From: Lactococcus sp. dk101
GTDB taxonomy: Bacteria; Bacillota; Bacilli; Lactobacillales; Streptococcaceae
Assembly (NCBI RefSeq): GCF_009601055.1
Contig: NZ_WITI01000003.1
Span: 62,001 to 126,000, forward strand
Length of the DNA stretch: 64,000 nucleotides
Direction: 5' to 3'
Below the pieces are notes generated by a model. That model was not told the origin of the DNA. It did not search any database and saw nothing but the letters and a program-made list of their open reading frames with translations. Each line of letters begins with the position of its first letter. Position 1 is the stretch's first letter. Positions 16,998-25,439 of this stretch are shown piece after piece. A program made the translations under genes and the position numbers.

Positions 16998-17722
16998 ATG
17001 AACGAAAAACTGAAAAGTTTTTATGACCAGCACGATACACCTTGGATGCAACTGTTTTATCAACTTGTATATGCACAACTTCCTGACCTTGATGGACAAA
17101 AAATATTGGATTTTGGCGCTGGTTTTGGTTGGACTGCTAATTATCTGGCTGGAAAAGGTCAACACAAAAATCAACTTTTAGCGCTCGAACCAAATGCTGA
17201 AATGTTAGCAAATCATCTTTCTGAAAATGATTATGAAATGAGAATGGGCGGACTTTTATTGCTTGAAAAGCTACCAGACGCTACTTTTGACTTCATCGTC
17301 TGTCATAATGTGTTAGAGTATTGTCCTGACGAGCGTTCAAAAATTCTGTCAGAGCTGACACGTGTGCTAAAAAAGGTGGGACATTGTCAATCGTTAAGCA
17401 TCATTTTACAGGTTCAATCATGCAACGCATTGTTTTTGAAAATGCACTTGATGAAGCATATGATTTGCTCGAGGGAAGCAAAAAGCATCACTCTGGTTTT
17501 GGAACGATTGATTATTATGATTTAGAAAAATTGGTTAAAAATCTCCCTCTCAAACTTGTTAAAAAATATGGGATTGGGGCTTTCAACCGGCTTCAGCCCA
17601 ATGCGTTCAAGTTTTCAGATGACTGGAAAGAGAAGATGTTCAAACTCGAAATGGCTTGTGCGGAACGGTCTGAATATCGGGATATTGCCTTTTTTCATCA
17701 TGATTTACTAATAAAAAAATAA
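16998..17722 (+). pseudogene. Class I SAM-dependent methyltransferase, split over two frames
   Basis: From ATG 16998 (after ATGGAG) the frame encodes an N-terminal methyltransferase fold with ILDFGAGFGWTANYL (SAM motif I), LALEPNAEML and DFIVCHNVLEYCPD. At codon 124 the expected LKKGG is broken. The remainder (LSIVKHHFTGSIMQRIVFEN onward to 17722) lies in the -1 frame. In the first frame translation continues to 17525 with unrelated residues. Joined, the two parts give a normal-looking protein of 241 residues. The junction CTA AAA AAG GTG contains the heptamer A-AAA-AAG in the right phase for -1 slippage. The gene is therefore either frameshifted, phase-variable, or decoded by programmed frameshifting. 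Confidence 0.75.
17369..17375 (+). other. A-AAA-AAG slippery heptamer (-1 frameshift site)
   Basis: The zero-frame codons are CTA (17367) AAA AAG, so the heptamer is phased as X-XXY-YYZ, the same as the dnaX site of Escherichia coli. Slipping by -1 gives AAA AAA GGT GGG ACA, restoring LKKGGTLSIV. A dispersed palindrome able to form a hairpin ends 9 nt upstream (17347-17360). Confidence 0.6.
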
Positions 17723-17740
17723 TGCGCGCCTAAAAATAGA

Positions 17741-17767
17741 AAAAAGCTACAAGCAAGTAGCTTTTTT
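17741..17767 (+). terminator. Intrinsic terminator after the methyltransferase gene
   Basis: AAAAAGCTAC, loop AAGCAA, GTAGCTTTTTT. A TATAAT for the next gene follows within a few bases (about 17769). Confidence 0.88.
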
Positions 17768-17783
17768 GATATAATAAGAAGGT

Positions 17784-17799
17784 CTGTCAGAGCTGACAG
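17784..17799. repeat. Dispersed palindrome at the ABC-F promoter
   Basis: CTGTCAGAGCTGACAG begins about 10 bp after a TATAAT, that is, at or just after the expected transcription start. It would form the first hairpin of the ABC-F mRNA. Confidence 0.85.
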
Positions 17800-17857
17800 C
17801 ATGCAAATCATCAAGTGCTCTGACAAAAAAGTTAAAACTGGAAAGAATTAGATTAAA

Positions 17858-19417
17858 ATGAGTATTTTAGAAGTAAGCAATTTGAGCCACGGTTTTGGCG
17901 ATCGTGCCATTTTTGAGGATGTTAATTTCCGCCTTTTACAAGGGGAACATATCGGTTTTGTCGGTGCAAATGGTGAAGGAAAATCAACATTCATGTCAAT
18001 CATCACAGGAACTCTGCAACCTGATGAAGGTAAAGTGACCTGGTCAAAGAAGCACCGTGTGGGTTACATGGATCAGCATGCGGCACTTGGCAAAGGAAAA
18101 ACGACACGTGAAGCACTGGCTGAAGCCTTCCAATATCTGTTTGATGTCGAGGCTCAAATCAACGATGCCTACATGAAGATGGCTGAGATGGATGCTGACG
18201 AAATGACAAAGGCGCTCGAAGAAGTGGGTGAACTTCAAGAAGAATTGGACAACGGCGACTTTTATTTGATTGATGCCAAAGTTGAAGAAACAGCTCGTGG
18301 GCTTGGTTTGACTGATTTGCTTGACAAAGATGTTGCCGAACTTTCAGGTGGACAGCGGACGAAAATCTTGCTCGGAAAACTCTTGCTTGAGAAACCAGAT
18401 ATTCTTTTGCTCGATGAACCAACCAACTACCTTGACGAAGAACACATTTTCTGGCTGAAAAATTACCTCAAAAATTACGACAATGCCTTCATTTTGATTT
18501 CTCATGATGTGCCATTTATGGACGAAGTGGTCAATGTGATTTATCATGTAAATCAACTTCAAATTACACGTTATTCAATGTCTTATCACGAATTTGAACG
18601 TGTATTTGAAGAAAAGAAGAAACAACTCGAAGCCTTACATGATGCACAAGTTGCAGAAGCAGAAAAATTGAAAGATTTCATTGCACGTAAGAAAGCCAAT
18701 GTGGCAACAAGTGGCCAAGCCAAAGCACGTGAGAAAAAACTTGCGAAAATGGAATTTGTCGAAACAATCACTGAAAAACCAAAACCACATTTTGACTTTA
18801 AATTCAGCCGAAATCCAAGCCGTTTGGTTTTTGAAGCCAATGACTTGGTCATTGGATATTCAGAAGAAAATCCACTTTCATCAGCCATCAATTTTAAACT
18901 TGAAAGCCGCCAAAAAATCGCATTTGTCGGTTCAAACGGGATTGGTAAATCAACCCTGCTCAAGAGTCTAATGGGCTTAATTCCAGCGCTTGATGGAGAA
19001 GTTGAACGTGGGAATTTCCAAGATATTGCTTATTATGAGCAAGAAGTCAAAGAACCAAGTACAAAAACGGTTCTCGATGATTTGTGGGACGAGTATCCCT
19101 CTTGGAACCAGGCCGAATTGCGTGCAGCACTTGCCCGCGTTGGCTTGACAAGCAAGCAGATTGAAAGCCGTGTTCATGTCCTTTCAGGTGGAGAACAAGC
19201 AAAATTGCGTTTTGCTAAACTCATGAATACTGAATCTAACATTCTTATTCTTGATGAACCAACAAATCACCTTGACGTTGACGCAAAAGATGAACTCAAA
19301 CGCGCCCTTCAAGCTTATCAAGGAACAATTTTGATGGTTTCACATGAACCTGAATTTTACGAAGGCTTGGTTGATGAAATCGTCAACTGTGAAGAATGGA
19401 CAACTAAGATTTTATAA
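17858..19417 (+). CDS. ABC-F family ATPase (YkpA/YbiT-like)
   Basis: A soluble protein with two ABC ATPase domains and no membrane part; ABC-F proteins act on the ribosome E site. The 519-residue product has a first Walker A GANGEGKS (36-43), signature LSGGQRTK and LLLDEPTNYLD. A linker of charged helices (about 235-310) follows, then a second Walker A GSNGIGKS, signature LSGGEQAK and ILDEPTNHLD. It lacks the long extensions of antibiotic-resistance ABC-F proteins and matches the housekeeping YkpA/YbiT type. A dispersed palindrome lies in its 5' untranslated region. Confidence 0.9.
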   Translation: MSILEVSNLSHGFGDRAIFEDVNFRLLQGEHIGFVGANGEGKSTFMSIITGTLQPDEGKVTWSKKHRVGYMDQHAALGKGKTTREALAEAFQYLFDVEAQINDAYMKMAEMDADEMTKALEEVGELQEELDNGDFYLIDAKVEETARGLGLTDLLDKDVAELSGGQRTKILLGKLLLEKPDILLLDEPTNYLDEEHIFWLKNYLKNYDNAFILISHDVPFMDEVVNVIYHVNQLQITRYSMSYHEFERVFEEKKKQLEALHDAQVAEAEKLKDFIARKKANVATSGQAKAREKKLAKMEFVETITEKPKPHFDFKFSRNPSRLVFEANDLVIGYSEENPLSSAINFKLESRQKIAFVGSNGIGKSTLLKSLMGLIPALDGEVERGNFQDIAYYEQEVKEPSTKTVLDDLWDEYPSWNQAELRAALARVGLTSKQIESRVHVLSGGEQAKLRFAKLMNTESNILILDEPTNHLDVDAKDELKRALQAYQGTILMVSHEPEFYEGLVDEIVNCEEWTTKIL

Positions 19418-19478
19418 TGCTACTGCGATTTTTAGGAGTTGAAATACGATAAAATGTAAAGCTGAGGTCAAATGGAAG

Positions 19479-19778
19479 ATGAAAGAAAAGCTATTGCCGT
19501 GGGAAAATCCGAATCAAGATTATCGACGAACCCTAATTAAACGGCATTCAGAGCGGCGTTATCGTACATTGCAACTGGCTAAAACTTTGCGAATTATGCT
19601 GACGAAATTCAAGACGCTCAATATTGAACGCTATAATTCAGAAATCATCACGCAAATTAGTTTTTTAGAAGGCAATTCTGATGTTTTAGATGATGAAGAT
19701 TTTTCTGAAGCAAAAAAATTTGTCTCCAAAATGAAGCGAAATCTTACGAAAGCTGAGAAAGAAAAGGAACAAAAATGA
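19479..19778 (+). CDS. Small hypothetical protein upstream of prmA
   Basis: This 99-residue, strongly charged protein ([17 protein letters not shown] start, KAEKEKEQK end) is predicted all-alpha, with no membrane segment or recognised domain. The stop codon overlaps the prmA start by 4 nt (ATGA), so the two are translationally coupled. I do not recognise the family. The basic and Lys/Glu-rich character and coupling to a ribosomal-protein methyltransferase would allow an RNA- or ribosome-related role, but this is only context. Confidence 0.65.
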   Translation: MKEKLLPWENPNQDYRRTLIKRHSERRYRTLQLAKTLRIMLTKFKTLNIERYNSEIITQISFLEGNSDVLDDEDFSEAKKFVSKMKRNLTKAEKEKEQK

Positions 19779-20725
19779 ACAACTGGAATAGTATCACAGT
19801 GAAAATCCCGTGGATTGCTCAAGAAGCAGTTTCTGAAGTGCTGATTGCAGCAGGTGCTGCGGGTGTGGAAATAAAGGACAGCTCTGATTATTTGACACAT
19901 GAAGACCATTTTGGCGAAATTTTGCCAGAAGTGACTGCGTCCGACGAGATTGAAATGACAGCCTACTATCCAGAAAATCTTGCCTTGTCAGAGCTGACAG
20001 CTGAATTAAAACATCGGTTAGACAATGTGACAGCCATTTTCTCAGTCACTTATGAACTGACGACGAATAATTTAGCAGAAGAGGACTGGGCAGACAGTTG
20101 GAAAAAATATTTTGCACCAGCTCGTGTCACGCATGATTTGACGATTGTGCCAAGCTGGACAACGGATTATGAAGCTTTACCAAATGAGAAAATTATTAAG
20201 TTGGATCCAGGAATGGCTTTTGGAACGGGAACTCATCCCACAACAAAAATGTCACTTTATGCCTTGGAGCAAATTTTGCGTGGGGGCGAAACGGTGCTTG
20301 ACGTAGGAACGGGTTCAGGCGTGCTTTCAGTCGCTTCAGCATACCTAGGTGCTAAAAAGATTTATGCTTATGATATTGATGAAGTCGCAGTAAAAGTAGC
20401 ACTTGAAAACATTCAACTCAATCCAGGACATGAAGAAATTCAGGTGTCGGCAAATAATCTTTTGCAAAATGTGGAACAAGAAGCAGATGTCGTTGTGGCC
20501 AATATTTTAGCAGATATTTTGGTATTGATGACTGAAGATGCATTTCGTCTTGTCAAACAAGAAGGCTATTTGATTATGAGTGGTATCATCGCTGACAAAG
20601 CTGATATGGTTATTGAGTCAGCAGAAAATGCAGGATTTTTCCTTGAAACAAGAATGATTCAAGGTGAATGGAACTGTGTCATTTTCAAAAAGACAGACAA
20701 TCGCGAAGGCGTGATAGGCGGTTAA
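19775..20725 (+). CDS. prmA: Ribosomal protein L11 methyltransferase
   Basis: PrmA trimethylates L11 using S-adenosylmethionine. The 316-residue protein has the N-terminal L11-recognition domain with the [11 protein letters not shown] motif (105-115) and [14 protein letters not shown] (144-157). The SAM motif I is VLDVGTGSG (174-182), and the catalytic-domain NILADIL segment follows. It overlaps the small upstream gene (ATGA) and is 1 nt from rsmE, so the three form an operon. A dispersed palindrome is read as LSELTAEL (19986-19999). Confidence 0.95.
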   Translation: MNNWNSITVKIPWIAQEAVSEVLIAAGAAGVEIKDSSDYLTHEDHFGEILPEVTASDEIEMTAYYPENLALSELTAELKHRLDNVTAIFSVTYELTTNNLAEEDWADSWKKYFAPARVTHDLTIVPSWTTDYEALPNEKIIKLDPGMAFGTGTHPTTKMSLYALEQILRGGETVLDVGTGSGVLSVASAYLGAKKIYAYDIDEVAVKVALENIQLNPGHEEIQVSANNLLQNVEQEADVVVANILADILVLMTEDAFRLVKQEGYLIMSGIIADKADMVIESAENAGFFLETRMIQGEWNCVIFKKTDNREGVIGG

Positions 20726-20726
20726 T

Positions 20727-21482
20727 ATGGCAAATCAATATTTTGTATTTAGACAAATGCCTGAAGTTGACACCGAGTTTACAGTAGAAAATGAGACAGC
20801 AGTGCATCACATTTTTACTGTTATGCGTGCAGAACGTGGAGAAAAGCTCCAGTTTGCCTTTGATGAAGGTAAAGTGGGAATTGTTGAAGTAGTTGACCCT
20901 GTCAATCATACTGTCAAATTAGTTGACAGTACTGTAAATCCAACTGAACTCCCCGTCCATGTAACAGTGGCTGTAGGTTTTCCCAAAGGCGATAAACTTG
21001 ACTTTATCACAGAAAAAACAACCGAACTAGGTGCTTCTGAGATTTGGGCTGCACCTTTTCAATGGTCTGTTGCCAAGTGGGATTCGAAAAAGCTGGCAAA
21101 AAAACAAGAAAAACTTGAAAAAATTGCAAGAGGGGCAGCGGAACAATCCAGACGCCAACTTATTCCAAGTGTAAACTTGTTTGACAAGCTGTCAGAGCTG
21201 ACAGACACATTTTCAGAATTTGATCATGTTTTGATTGCTTATGAGGAATCAGCAAAAGCAGGCGAGCGTTCTATTTTGGGACAAACACTTGCTTCAATGA
21301 CTGCTGGTCAACGTATTTTGATTATTTTTGGTCCAGAGGGTGGAATTTCGGCTAACGAAATAGAACTTTTTGAACAAAATGGCGGTCAAAAAATTGGACT
21401 TGGACCACGAATAATGCGGGCGGAAACAGCTCCATTGTACGCATTGTCAGCTATTTCAACTTATTTTGAGTTACTAAAATAA
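20727..21482 (+). CDS. rsmE: 16S rRNA (uracil1498-N3)-methyltransferase
   Basis: A SPOUT methyltransferase with an N-terminal PUA-like domain. The 251-residue product has GFPKGDKLDFITEKTTELG (85-102), GAAEQSRRQLIP (136-147), the knot motif IIFGPEGGIS (199-208) and LGPRIMRAETAPLYALS (225-241). It follows prmA after a single base. A dispersed palindrome encodes KLSELTDTF (21189-21204), and TGTAAACTTG lies 10 bp before it. A terminator follows 10 nt after the stop. Confidence 0.95.
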   Translation: MANQYFVFRQMPEVDTEFTVENETAVHHIFTVMRAERGEKLQFAFDEGKVGIVEVVDPVNHTVKLVDSTVNPTELPVHVTVAVGFPKGDKLDFITEKTTELGASEIWAAPFQWSVAKWDSKKLAKKQEKLEKIARGAAEQSRRQLIPSVNLFDKLSELTDTFSEFDHVLIAYEESAKAGERSILGQTLASMTAGQRILIIFGPEGGISANEIELFEQNGGQKIGLGPRIMRAETAPLYALSAISTYFELLK

Positions 21483-21492
21483 ATAAGACATT

Positions 21493-21521
21493 AAAAATCA
21501 GGAAAAAATTCTGATTTTTTT
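21493..21521 (+). terminator. Intrinsic terminator of the prmA-rsmE operon
   Basis: AAAAATCAG (21493-21501), 9-nt loop, CTGATTTTT (21511-21519) and more T residues. Confidence 0.85.
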
Positions 21522-21587
21522 CTTTTTAAAATGACTATAAATCAGTGCTTTTGGGCGGATTTGTGATAGAATAGGGTAAATAAAATT

Positions 21588-21660
21588 AAGGAGGAAAGGC
21601 TGAATACAAGCTGTAAAGCTCAAAAATACCTCAAGAACTAGTATTCAGTCATTATGAAAA
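21588..21660 (+). promoter_or_regulatory. rel leader: Shine-Dalgarno separated from start by a hairpin
   Basis: A near-perfect Shine-Dalgarno, AAGGAGGAAAGG (21588-21599), lies 61 nt before the only plausible rel start, with no start codon at normal distance. Between them is a perfect 8-bp stem CTGAATAC (21600-21607) / GTATTCAG (21641-21648). Folding it brings the Shine-Dalgarno to 12 nt from ATG 21661. It also comes to 5 nt from an out-of-frame ATG at 21654. Confidence 0.55.
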
Positions 21661-23886
21661 ATGCCTTCAGAACCCGTATTAACTGGCGCTCAAGTAGTTT
21701 CCATGACAGAAAAGTACATGAACGAAAAGGATGTTTTGCTTGTAAGAAAAGCACTCGATTGCGCAGCGATTGCTCATGCTGACCAATATCGTGCTTCAGG
21801 CGAAGCCTATATCGTTCACCCTACTCAGGTTGCAGGAATTTTGGCGAAATTACAGCTTGATGCTGTAACTGTTTCGTGCGGTTTTTTACATGATGTCGTG
21901 GAAGATACCAACTTTTTGTCGAGTGATTTGCGTGAACTTTTTGGGGATGAAATTGCTGATATTGTCGAAGGTGTTACTAAAATTGGTAAAGTCGAATATC
22001 TTTCGCGTGAGAAACAACAAGCTGAAACACACAGAAAACTATTGATGGCAATGTCTAAAGACATTCGTGTTATCTTGGTAAAATTGGCTGACCGTTTGCA
22101 CAATATGCGCACGCTGAAACATTTGCGTCCAGACAAACAAAAACGTATTTCACGTGAAACAATGGACATCTATGCTCCTTTGGCTGATAAACTCGGGATT
22201 GCCAATATCAAATGGGAACTTGAAGATTTGAGTTTCCGTTATCTTGAAGAGCAAGAATTTTATCGCATTCGTGGCTTGATGAATGAAAAGCGTGCTGACC
22301 GTGAACATTTGGTCAATGAAGTCATTGATAAGTTAAATGATCGCTTGGAAAATGCTGGTGTGACAGGGGACGAAATTTATGGTCGTCCAAAACACATTTA
22401 TTCGATTTATCGAAAAATGCACGACAAGAAGAAACGTTTTGATGAAATTTATGATTTGATCGCCATTCGTTGTATCACCGAAACAACAAGTGATGTTTAT
22501 ACGACTTTAGGTTATATTCATGACCTTTGGAAACCAATGCCAGGGCGGTTTAAAGATTATATTGCTAATCCTAAAGCAAATGGTTATCAATCTGTTCATA
22601 CGACGGTTTATGGGCCTAAAGGGCCGATTGAATTCCAAATTCGGACCATGGAAATGCATCAAATCGCTGAATATGGGGTTGCAGCTCACTGGGCATACAA
22701 ACAAGGAGTCAAATCAAAAGTTGATGTTCATGAAATCTCTGAAACATTGAATTGGATTCATGAAATGGTTGAACTCCGTAAAGATACGGGAGATTCAGCC
22801 GAAGATTTCGTTAAAGCTGTTCAGGAAGATCTCTTATCAGATAAAAAAATATACGTGTTTGCTCCTGATGGCGCAGTTCAAGAATTGCCTGCTGGTTCAG
22901 GGCCGATTGACTTTGCCTACAATATTCATACTCAAGTTGGTGATCATGCAACAGGTGCCAAAATCAATGGACGAATGCAACCATTGACTTATGTTTTGAA
23001 GACGGGTGATCGGGTTGAAATCATCACAAGCAAGTCAAGTTTCGGGCCAAGTCGCGACTGGGTAAAAATTGTCAAGACAAATAAAGCACGGAATAAAATT
23101 AAACAATTCTTCAAAAATCAAGACAAAGAAAATTCCGTCAATAAAGGACGTGAATTACTCCAAGATACACTTGAAGAAATGGGCTTTGTTCCAAATCAGT
23201 ATTTGGATAAAAAGCATTTTGATGAACTTTTCAATAAAACCAGCTATCGTAACCCAGATGCTTTATATGCTGCGATTGGTTTTGGAGAAATCTCTCCTAC
23301 AACGATTGCCAATCGTTTGACAGAAGATGAACGTCGTAAAGTTGAACGTGAACGTCAAAAAGTTGAGTCAGAACAACTGATGAATGGCGAAGTGAAGCGC
23401 GAAGGCAAGAATGTCATGAAAATCCGTCATGACGGTGGAGTGAGTGTGGCTGGAATTGACAGCTTGCTTGTCCGCATCGCTAAATGCTGTAATCCTGTAC
23501 CAGGTGACGACATTATTGGTTACATTACCAAAGGACGTGGCGTAAGCATTCACCGGTCTGACTGTCAAAATGTTCGCAATCAAGAGGATTTTGAACATCG
23601 ACTTGTTGAAGTTGAATGGGACGATGAAGATACAAATCAAAAAGAATATATCGCAAACATTGATGTTTATGGCTTCAACCGCCCAGGATTACTCAATGAT
23701 GTCATGCAAGTCTTGTCAAATGCGACAAAAAATTTGATTTCCATTAACGCTCAACCAACAAAAGACCGTAAAATGGCTAATATTCATATTGCTTTGGGCA
23801 TTAAGAACCTGTCAGAGCTGACACAAATTGCTGACAAAATCAAGATGACACCAGATGTCTATTCAGTTAAAAGAACAAATGCATAA
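21661..23886 (+). CDS. relA: Bifunctional (p)ppGpp synthetase/hydrolase Rel
   Basis: Rel makes and degrades the stringent-response alarmone. The 741-residue protein has an intact HD hydrolase domain (HPTQVAGIL and [10 protein letters not shown]), a synthetase domain with [13 protein letters not shown] and [11 protein letters not shown]. Then come TGS (about 390-450), the zinc-finger/helical region with [12 protein letters not shown], and a C-terminal ACT domain, so it is full length and bifunctional. In-frame TGA at 21655 excludes an upstream start. The gene contains a parS-like site (22146-22161) and a dispersed palindrome (23810-23823). Its stop codon runs into a terminator. Confidence 0.95.
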   Translation: MPSEPVLTGAQVVSMTEKYMNEKDVLLVRKALDCAAIAHADQYRASGEAYIVHPTQVAGILAKLQLDAVTVSCGFLHDVVEDTNFLSSDLRELFGDEIADIVEGVTKIGKVEYLSREKQQAETHRKLLMAMSKDIRVILVKLADRLHNMRTLKHLRPDKQKRISRETMDIYAPLADKLGIANIKWELEDLSFRYLEEQEFYRIRGLMNEKRADREHLVNEVIDKLNDRLENAGVTGDEIYGRPKHIYSIYRKMHDKKKRFDEIYDLIAIRCITETTSDVYTTLGYIHDLWKPMPGRFKDYIANPKANGYQSVHTTVYGPKGPIEFQIRTMEMHQIAEYGVAAHWAYKQGVKSKVDVHEISETLNWIHEMVELRKDTGDSAEDFVKAVQEDLLSDKKIYVFAPDGAVQELPAGSGPIDFAYNIHTQVGDHATGAKINGRMQPLTYVLKTGDRVEIITSKSSFGPSRDWVKIVKTNKARNKIKQFFKNQDKENSVNKGRELLQDTLEEMGFVPNQYLDKKHFDELFNKTSYRNPDALYAAIGFGEISPTTIANRLTEDERRKVERERQKVESEQLMNGEVKREGKNVMKIRHDGGVSVAGIDSLLVRIAKCCNPVPGDDIIGYITKGRGVSIHRSDCQNVRNQEDFEHRLVEVEWDDEDTNQKEYIANIDVYGFNRPGLLNDVMQVLSNATKNLISINAQPTKDRKMANIHIALGIKNLSELTQIADKIKMTPDVYSVKRTNA
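22146..22161. other. parS-like ParB-binding site inside rel
   Basis: TATTTCACGTGAAACA matches the Bacillus/Streptococcus parS consensus TGTTTCACGTGAAACA at 15 of 16 positions and keeps the TTTCACGTGAAA core intact. It is read as Ile-Ser-Arg-Glu-Thr in rel. It is the only match of this quality I found in the window. Confidence 0.65.
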
Positions 23887-23912
23887 AAACCTGTCAGTAT
23901 TGACAGGTTTTT
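23885..23912 (+). terminator. Terminator of rel (palindrome-related)
   Basis: AAAAACCTGTCA, loop GTAT, TGACAGGTTTTT overlaps the stop codon. It is a variant of the dispersed palindrome with T/A replacing the inner C/G. Confidence 0.9.
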
Positions 23913-23989
23913 ATTGTAGTGTTCAATATTCAAAAAATATAATTTTTGAGAGAACAGCGTCTTTGTCGCTTTTTTGCTATAATAAACTT

Positions 23990-24439
23990 ATGAAAATAGT
24001 AATCCAACGTGTAAAAACAGCCTCTGTCAGTATTGACGGAGCCATCTATAATGAAATCAAACAAGGCTTTCTTCTTTTAGTCGGCATTGAGGATGCAGAT
24101 ACTGATTTTGACCTTGATTATGCCATCCGAAAAATCACTCAAATGAGAATTTTCTCAGATTCAGATGATAAAATGAACCTTTCTATCCAAGATATTCAAG
24201 GGGAAATCTTATCTATTTCTCAGTTTACGCTTTATGCAGAAACGAAAAAAGGCAACCGTCCAAGTTTTAGCTCGGCGGGTAAACCTGATTTTGCGAAAAA
24301 AATGTATCAAAATTTCAACGAAAAATTAACTGCAATCGTTCCAACGAAAGCAGGAATCTTTGCGGCAGATATGCAGATTGAACTTGTCAATGATGGCCCA
24401 GTTACAATCATCTTGGATACAAAAGATGCTAGAAAATAA
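23990..24439 (+). CDS. dtd: D-aminoacyl-tRNA deacylase
   Basis: Dtd removes D-amino acids (and Gly) from mischarged tRNAs. The 149-residue protein begins [17 protein letters not shown], has SQFTLYA and the Gly-cisPro active-site motif NDGPVT. The frame is open far upstream, but the family start is ATG 23990. An extended -10, TGCTATAAT (23975-23983), ends 6 nt before this ATG and there is no ribosome-binding site, so the transcript probably starts at the A of the ATG (leaderless). Confidence 0.93.
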   Translation: MKIVIQRVKTASVSIDGAIYNEIKQGFLLLVGIEDADTDFDLDYAIRKITQMRIFSDSDDKMNLSIQDIQGEILSISQFTLYAETKKGNRPSFSSAGKPDFAKKMYQNFNEKLTAIVPTKAGIFAADMQIELVNDGPVTIILDTKDARK

Positions 24440-24483
24440 ATCACTATTTACAGAAAAAATGAAATGATAAATGAGGAAATCTG

Positions 24484-25116
24484 ATGATAAAGAATATTAT
24501 TTTTGACCTGGGCGGAGTGATTATTGACTTAGGTTTTGATGAGATGACACGCAAATTTGAAGCGCTTGGCGTTGAAAATTTTTCAGATTATTTTAATTTT
24601 AATGCGCAAAATGCTTATTTTATTGACTTAGAACTCGGCAAAATCACGCCGGAAGAATTTTACGAAAAACTCCGTCAACAGAGTCAAACACAACTTTCTG
24701 ATGCCCAAATTAAAGCGAGTTGGAATTTGATTTTGAAGGAATTTAATCCAGAACGAATGGCATTGCTTGAAAATTTGGCAAAAAAATATCCCCTTTACTT
24801 ATTTTCAAACACGAATGCGATTCATGCGGAATGTTTTGAAGCCCGTTGTCTGTCAACTTTTGGTAAACCGTTGAGCGCTTATTTTGTTGATGTTCATTAT
24901 TCACATGACTTGCATTTGAGAAAACCTTCTACGCAAGCGTTCGAACAGGTTTTGAAAAATTCAAATCTGAAAGCGGAGGAAACATTATTCATCGACGATA
25001 ACGCGGATAACATCGCTGGTGCCAAGCAAGTTGGTCTTCACACCTATCATTTGAAGCCTTCTGAAACAATTTTGGACCTTGATTTTGAAAAAATGATGCA
25101 AGGAAATGTAAAATAG
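24484..25116 (+). CDS. HAD-superfamily hydrolase (YihX-like)
   Basis: The 210-residue protein has the HAD motifs IFDLGGVI (nucleophile Asp8), LFSNTN (motif II), a Lys in LRKPS (motif III) and LFIDDNADNIAGA (motif IV). A helical cap lies between motif I and II (about 15-85). The DLGGV form of motif I is typical of the YihX/sugar-phosphatase subgroup. The natural substrate cannot be assigned. It starts at ATG 24484 after TGAGGAAATCTG, 44 nt after dtd, and may be cotranscribed with it. Confidence 0.85.
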   Translation: MIKNIIFDLGGVIIDLGFDEMTRKFEALGVENFSDYFNFNAQNAYFIDLELGKITPEEFYEKLRQQSQTQLSDAQIKASWNLILKEFNPERMALLENLAKKYPLYLFSNTNAIHAECFEARCLSTFGKPLSAYFVDVHYSHDLHLRKPSTQAFEQVLKNSNLKAEETLFIDDNADNIAGAKQVGLHTYHLKPSETILDLDFEKMMQGNVK

Positions 25117-25128
25117 TATAATAAATTC

Positions 25129-25157
25129 TTGCATTTATATGCAAAAAGCGTTATAAT
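25129..25157 (+). promoter_or_regulatory. Promoter of the aromatic permease leader
   Basis: TTGCAT (25129-25134), 17-bp spacer, TATAAT (25152-25157). Transcription would start near 25164, giving a leader of about 275 nt. Confidence 0.75.
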
Positions 25158-25195
25158 CATTAAAAAGTTCGGAAAAAAAGGGAGAGAAAAATCAG

Positions 25196-25240
25196 ATGCA
25201 AACAACATATCAATCAGTCTTTTATTTTTGGCAAAGATAG
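25196..25240 (+). CDS. Aromatic-rich leader peptide
   Basis: A 14-codon open frame, MQTTYQSVFYFWQR, ends at TAG 25238-25240. GGGAG (25180-25184) lies 11 nt before its ATG. It has five aromatic codons in 14, including the run Phe-Tyr-Phe-Trp at codons 9-12. It sits between a good promoter and a terminator/antiterminator and precedes an amino-acid permease gene. This is the arrangement of ribosome-mediated attenuation: starvation for Phe, Tyr or Trp would stall the ribosome here. The peptide itself probably has no other function. Confidence 0.8.
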   Translation: MQTTYQSVFYFWQR

Positions 25241-25331
25241 TTGTGTGTAGCTGAAGCTAGATACAACTTTTGTGTATCCTAGCCAATGATTTTTCAGAAA
25301 GCTAGGTCAAATTAGACCTAGCTTTTATTTT
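25240..25331 (+). promoter_or_regulatory. Transcription attenuator of the aromatic permease gene
   Basis: Five segments can pair alternately. (1) 25240-25251 and (2) 25256-25267 pair almost fully, as GTTGTGTGTAGC with GCTAGATACAAC. (2) also pairs with (3) 25273-25283, TGTATCCTAGC. (3) pairs with (4) 25301-25306, CCTAGC with GCTAGG. (4) pairs with (5) 25315-25325 as the intrinsic terminator AAAGCTAGGTC / GACCTAGCTTT followed by T-rich sequence. A ribosome at the leader stop codon would cover (1), favouring 2:3 and the 4:5 terminator. A ribosome stalled upstream leaves 1:2 and the 3:4 antiterminator. Confidence 0.72.
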
Positions 25332-25439
25332 CGAGTTTTTAATTTTATCTTCGACAAAACTAATCAACCTAGACTCCAAGCAGGGTTTTGTCATGTCTTA
25401 GACAAAGATAAGAAAACTAATAGAAATGAGGAATTTTAA

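Noticed and set aside
25288-25303. CodY-box-like TTTTTCAGAAAGCT in the permease attenuator
   Set aside because: Only about 12 of 15 positions fit, and the bases are explained by the antiterminator loop and terminator stem.
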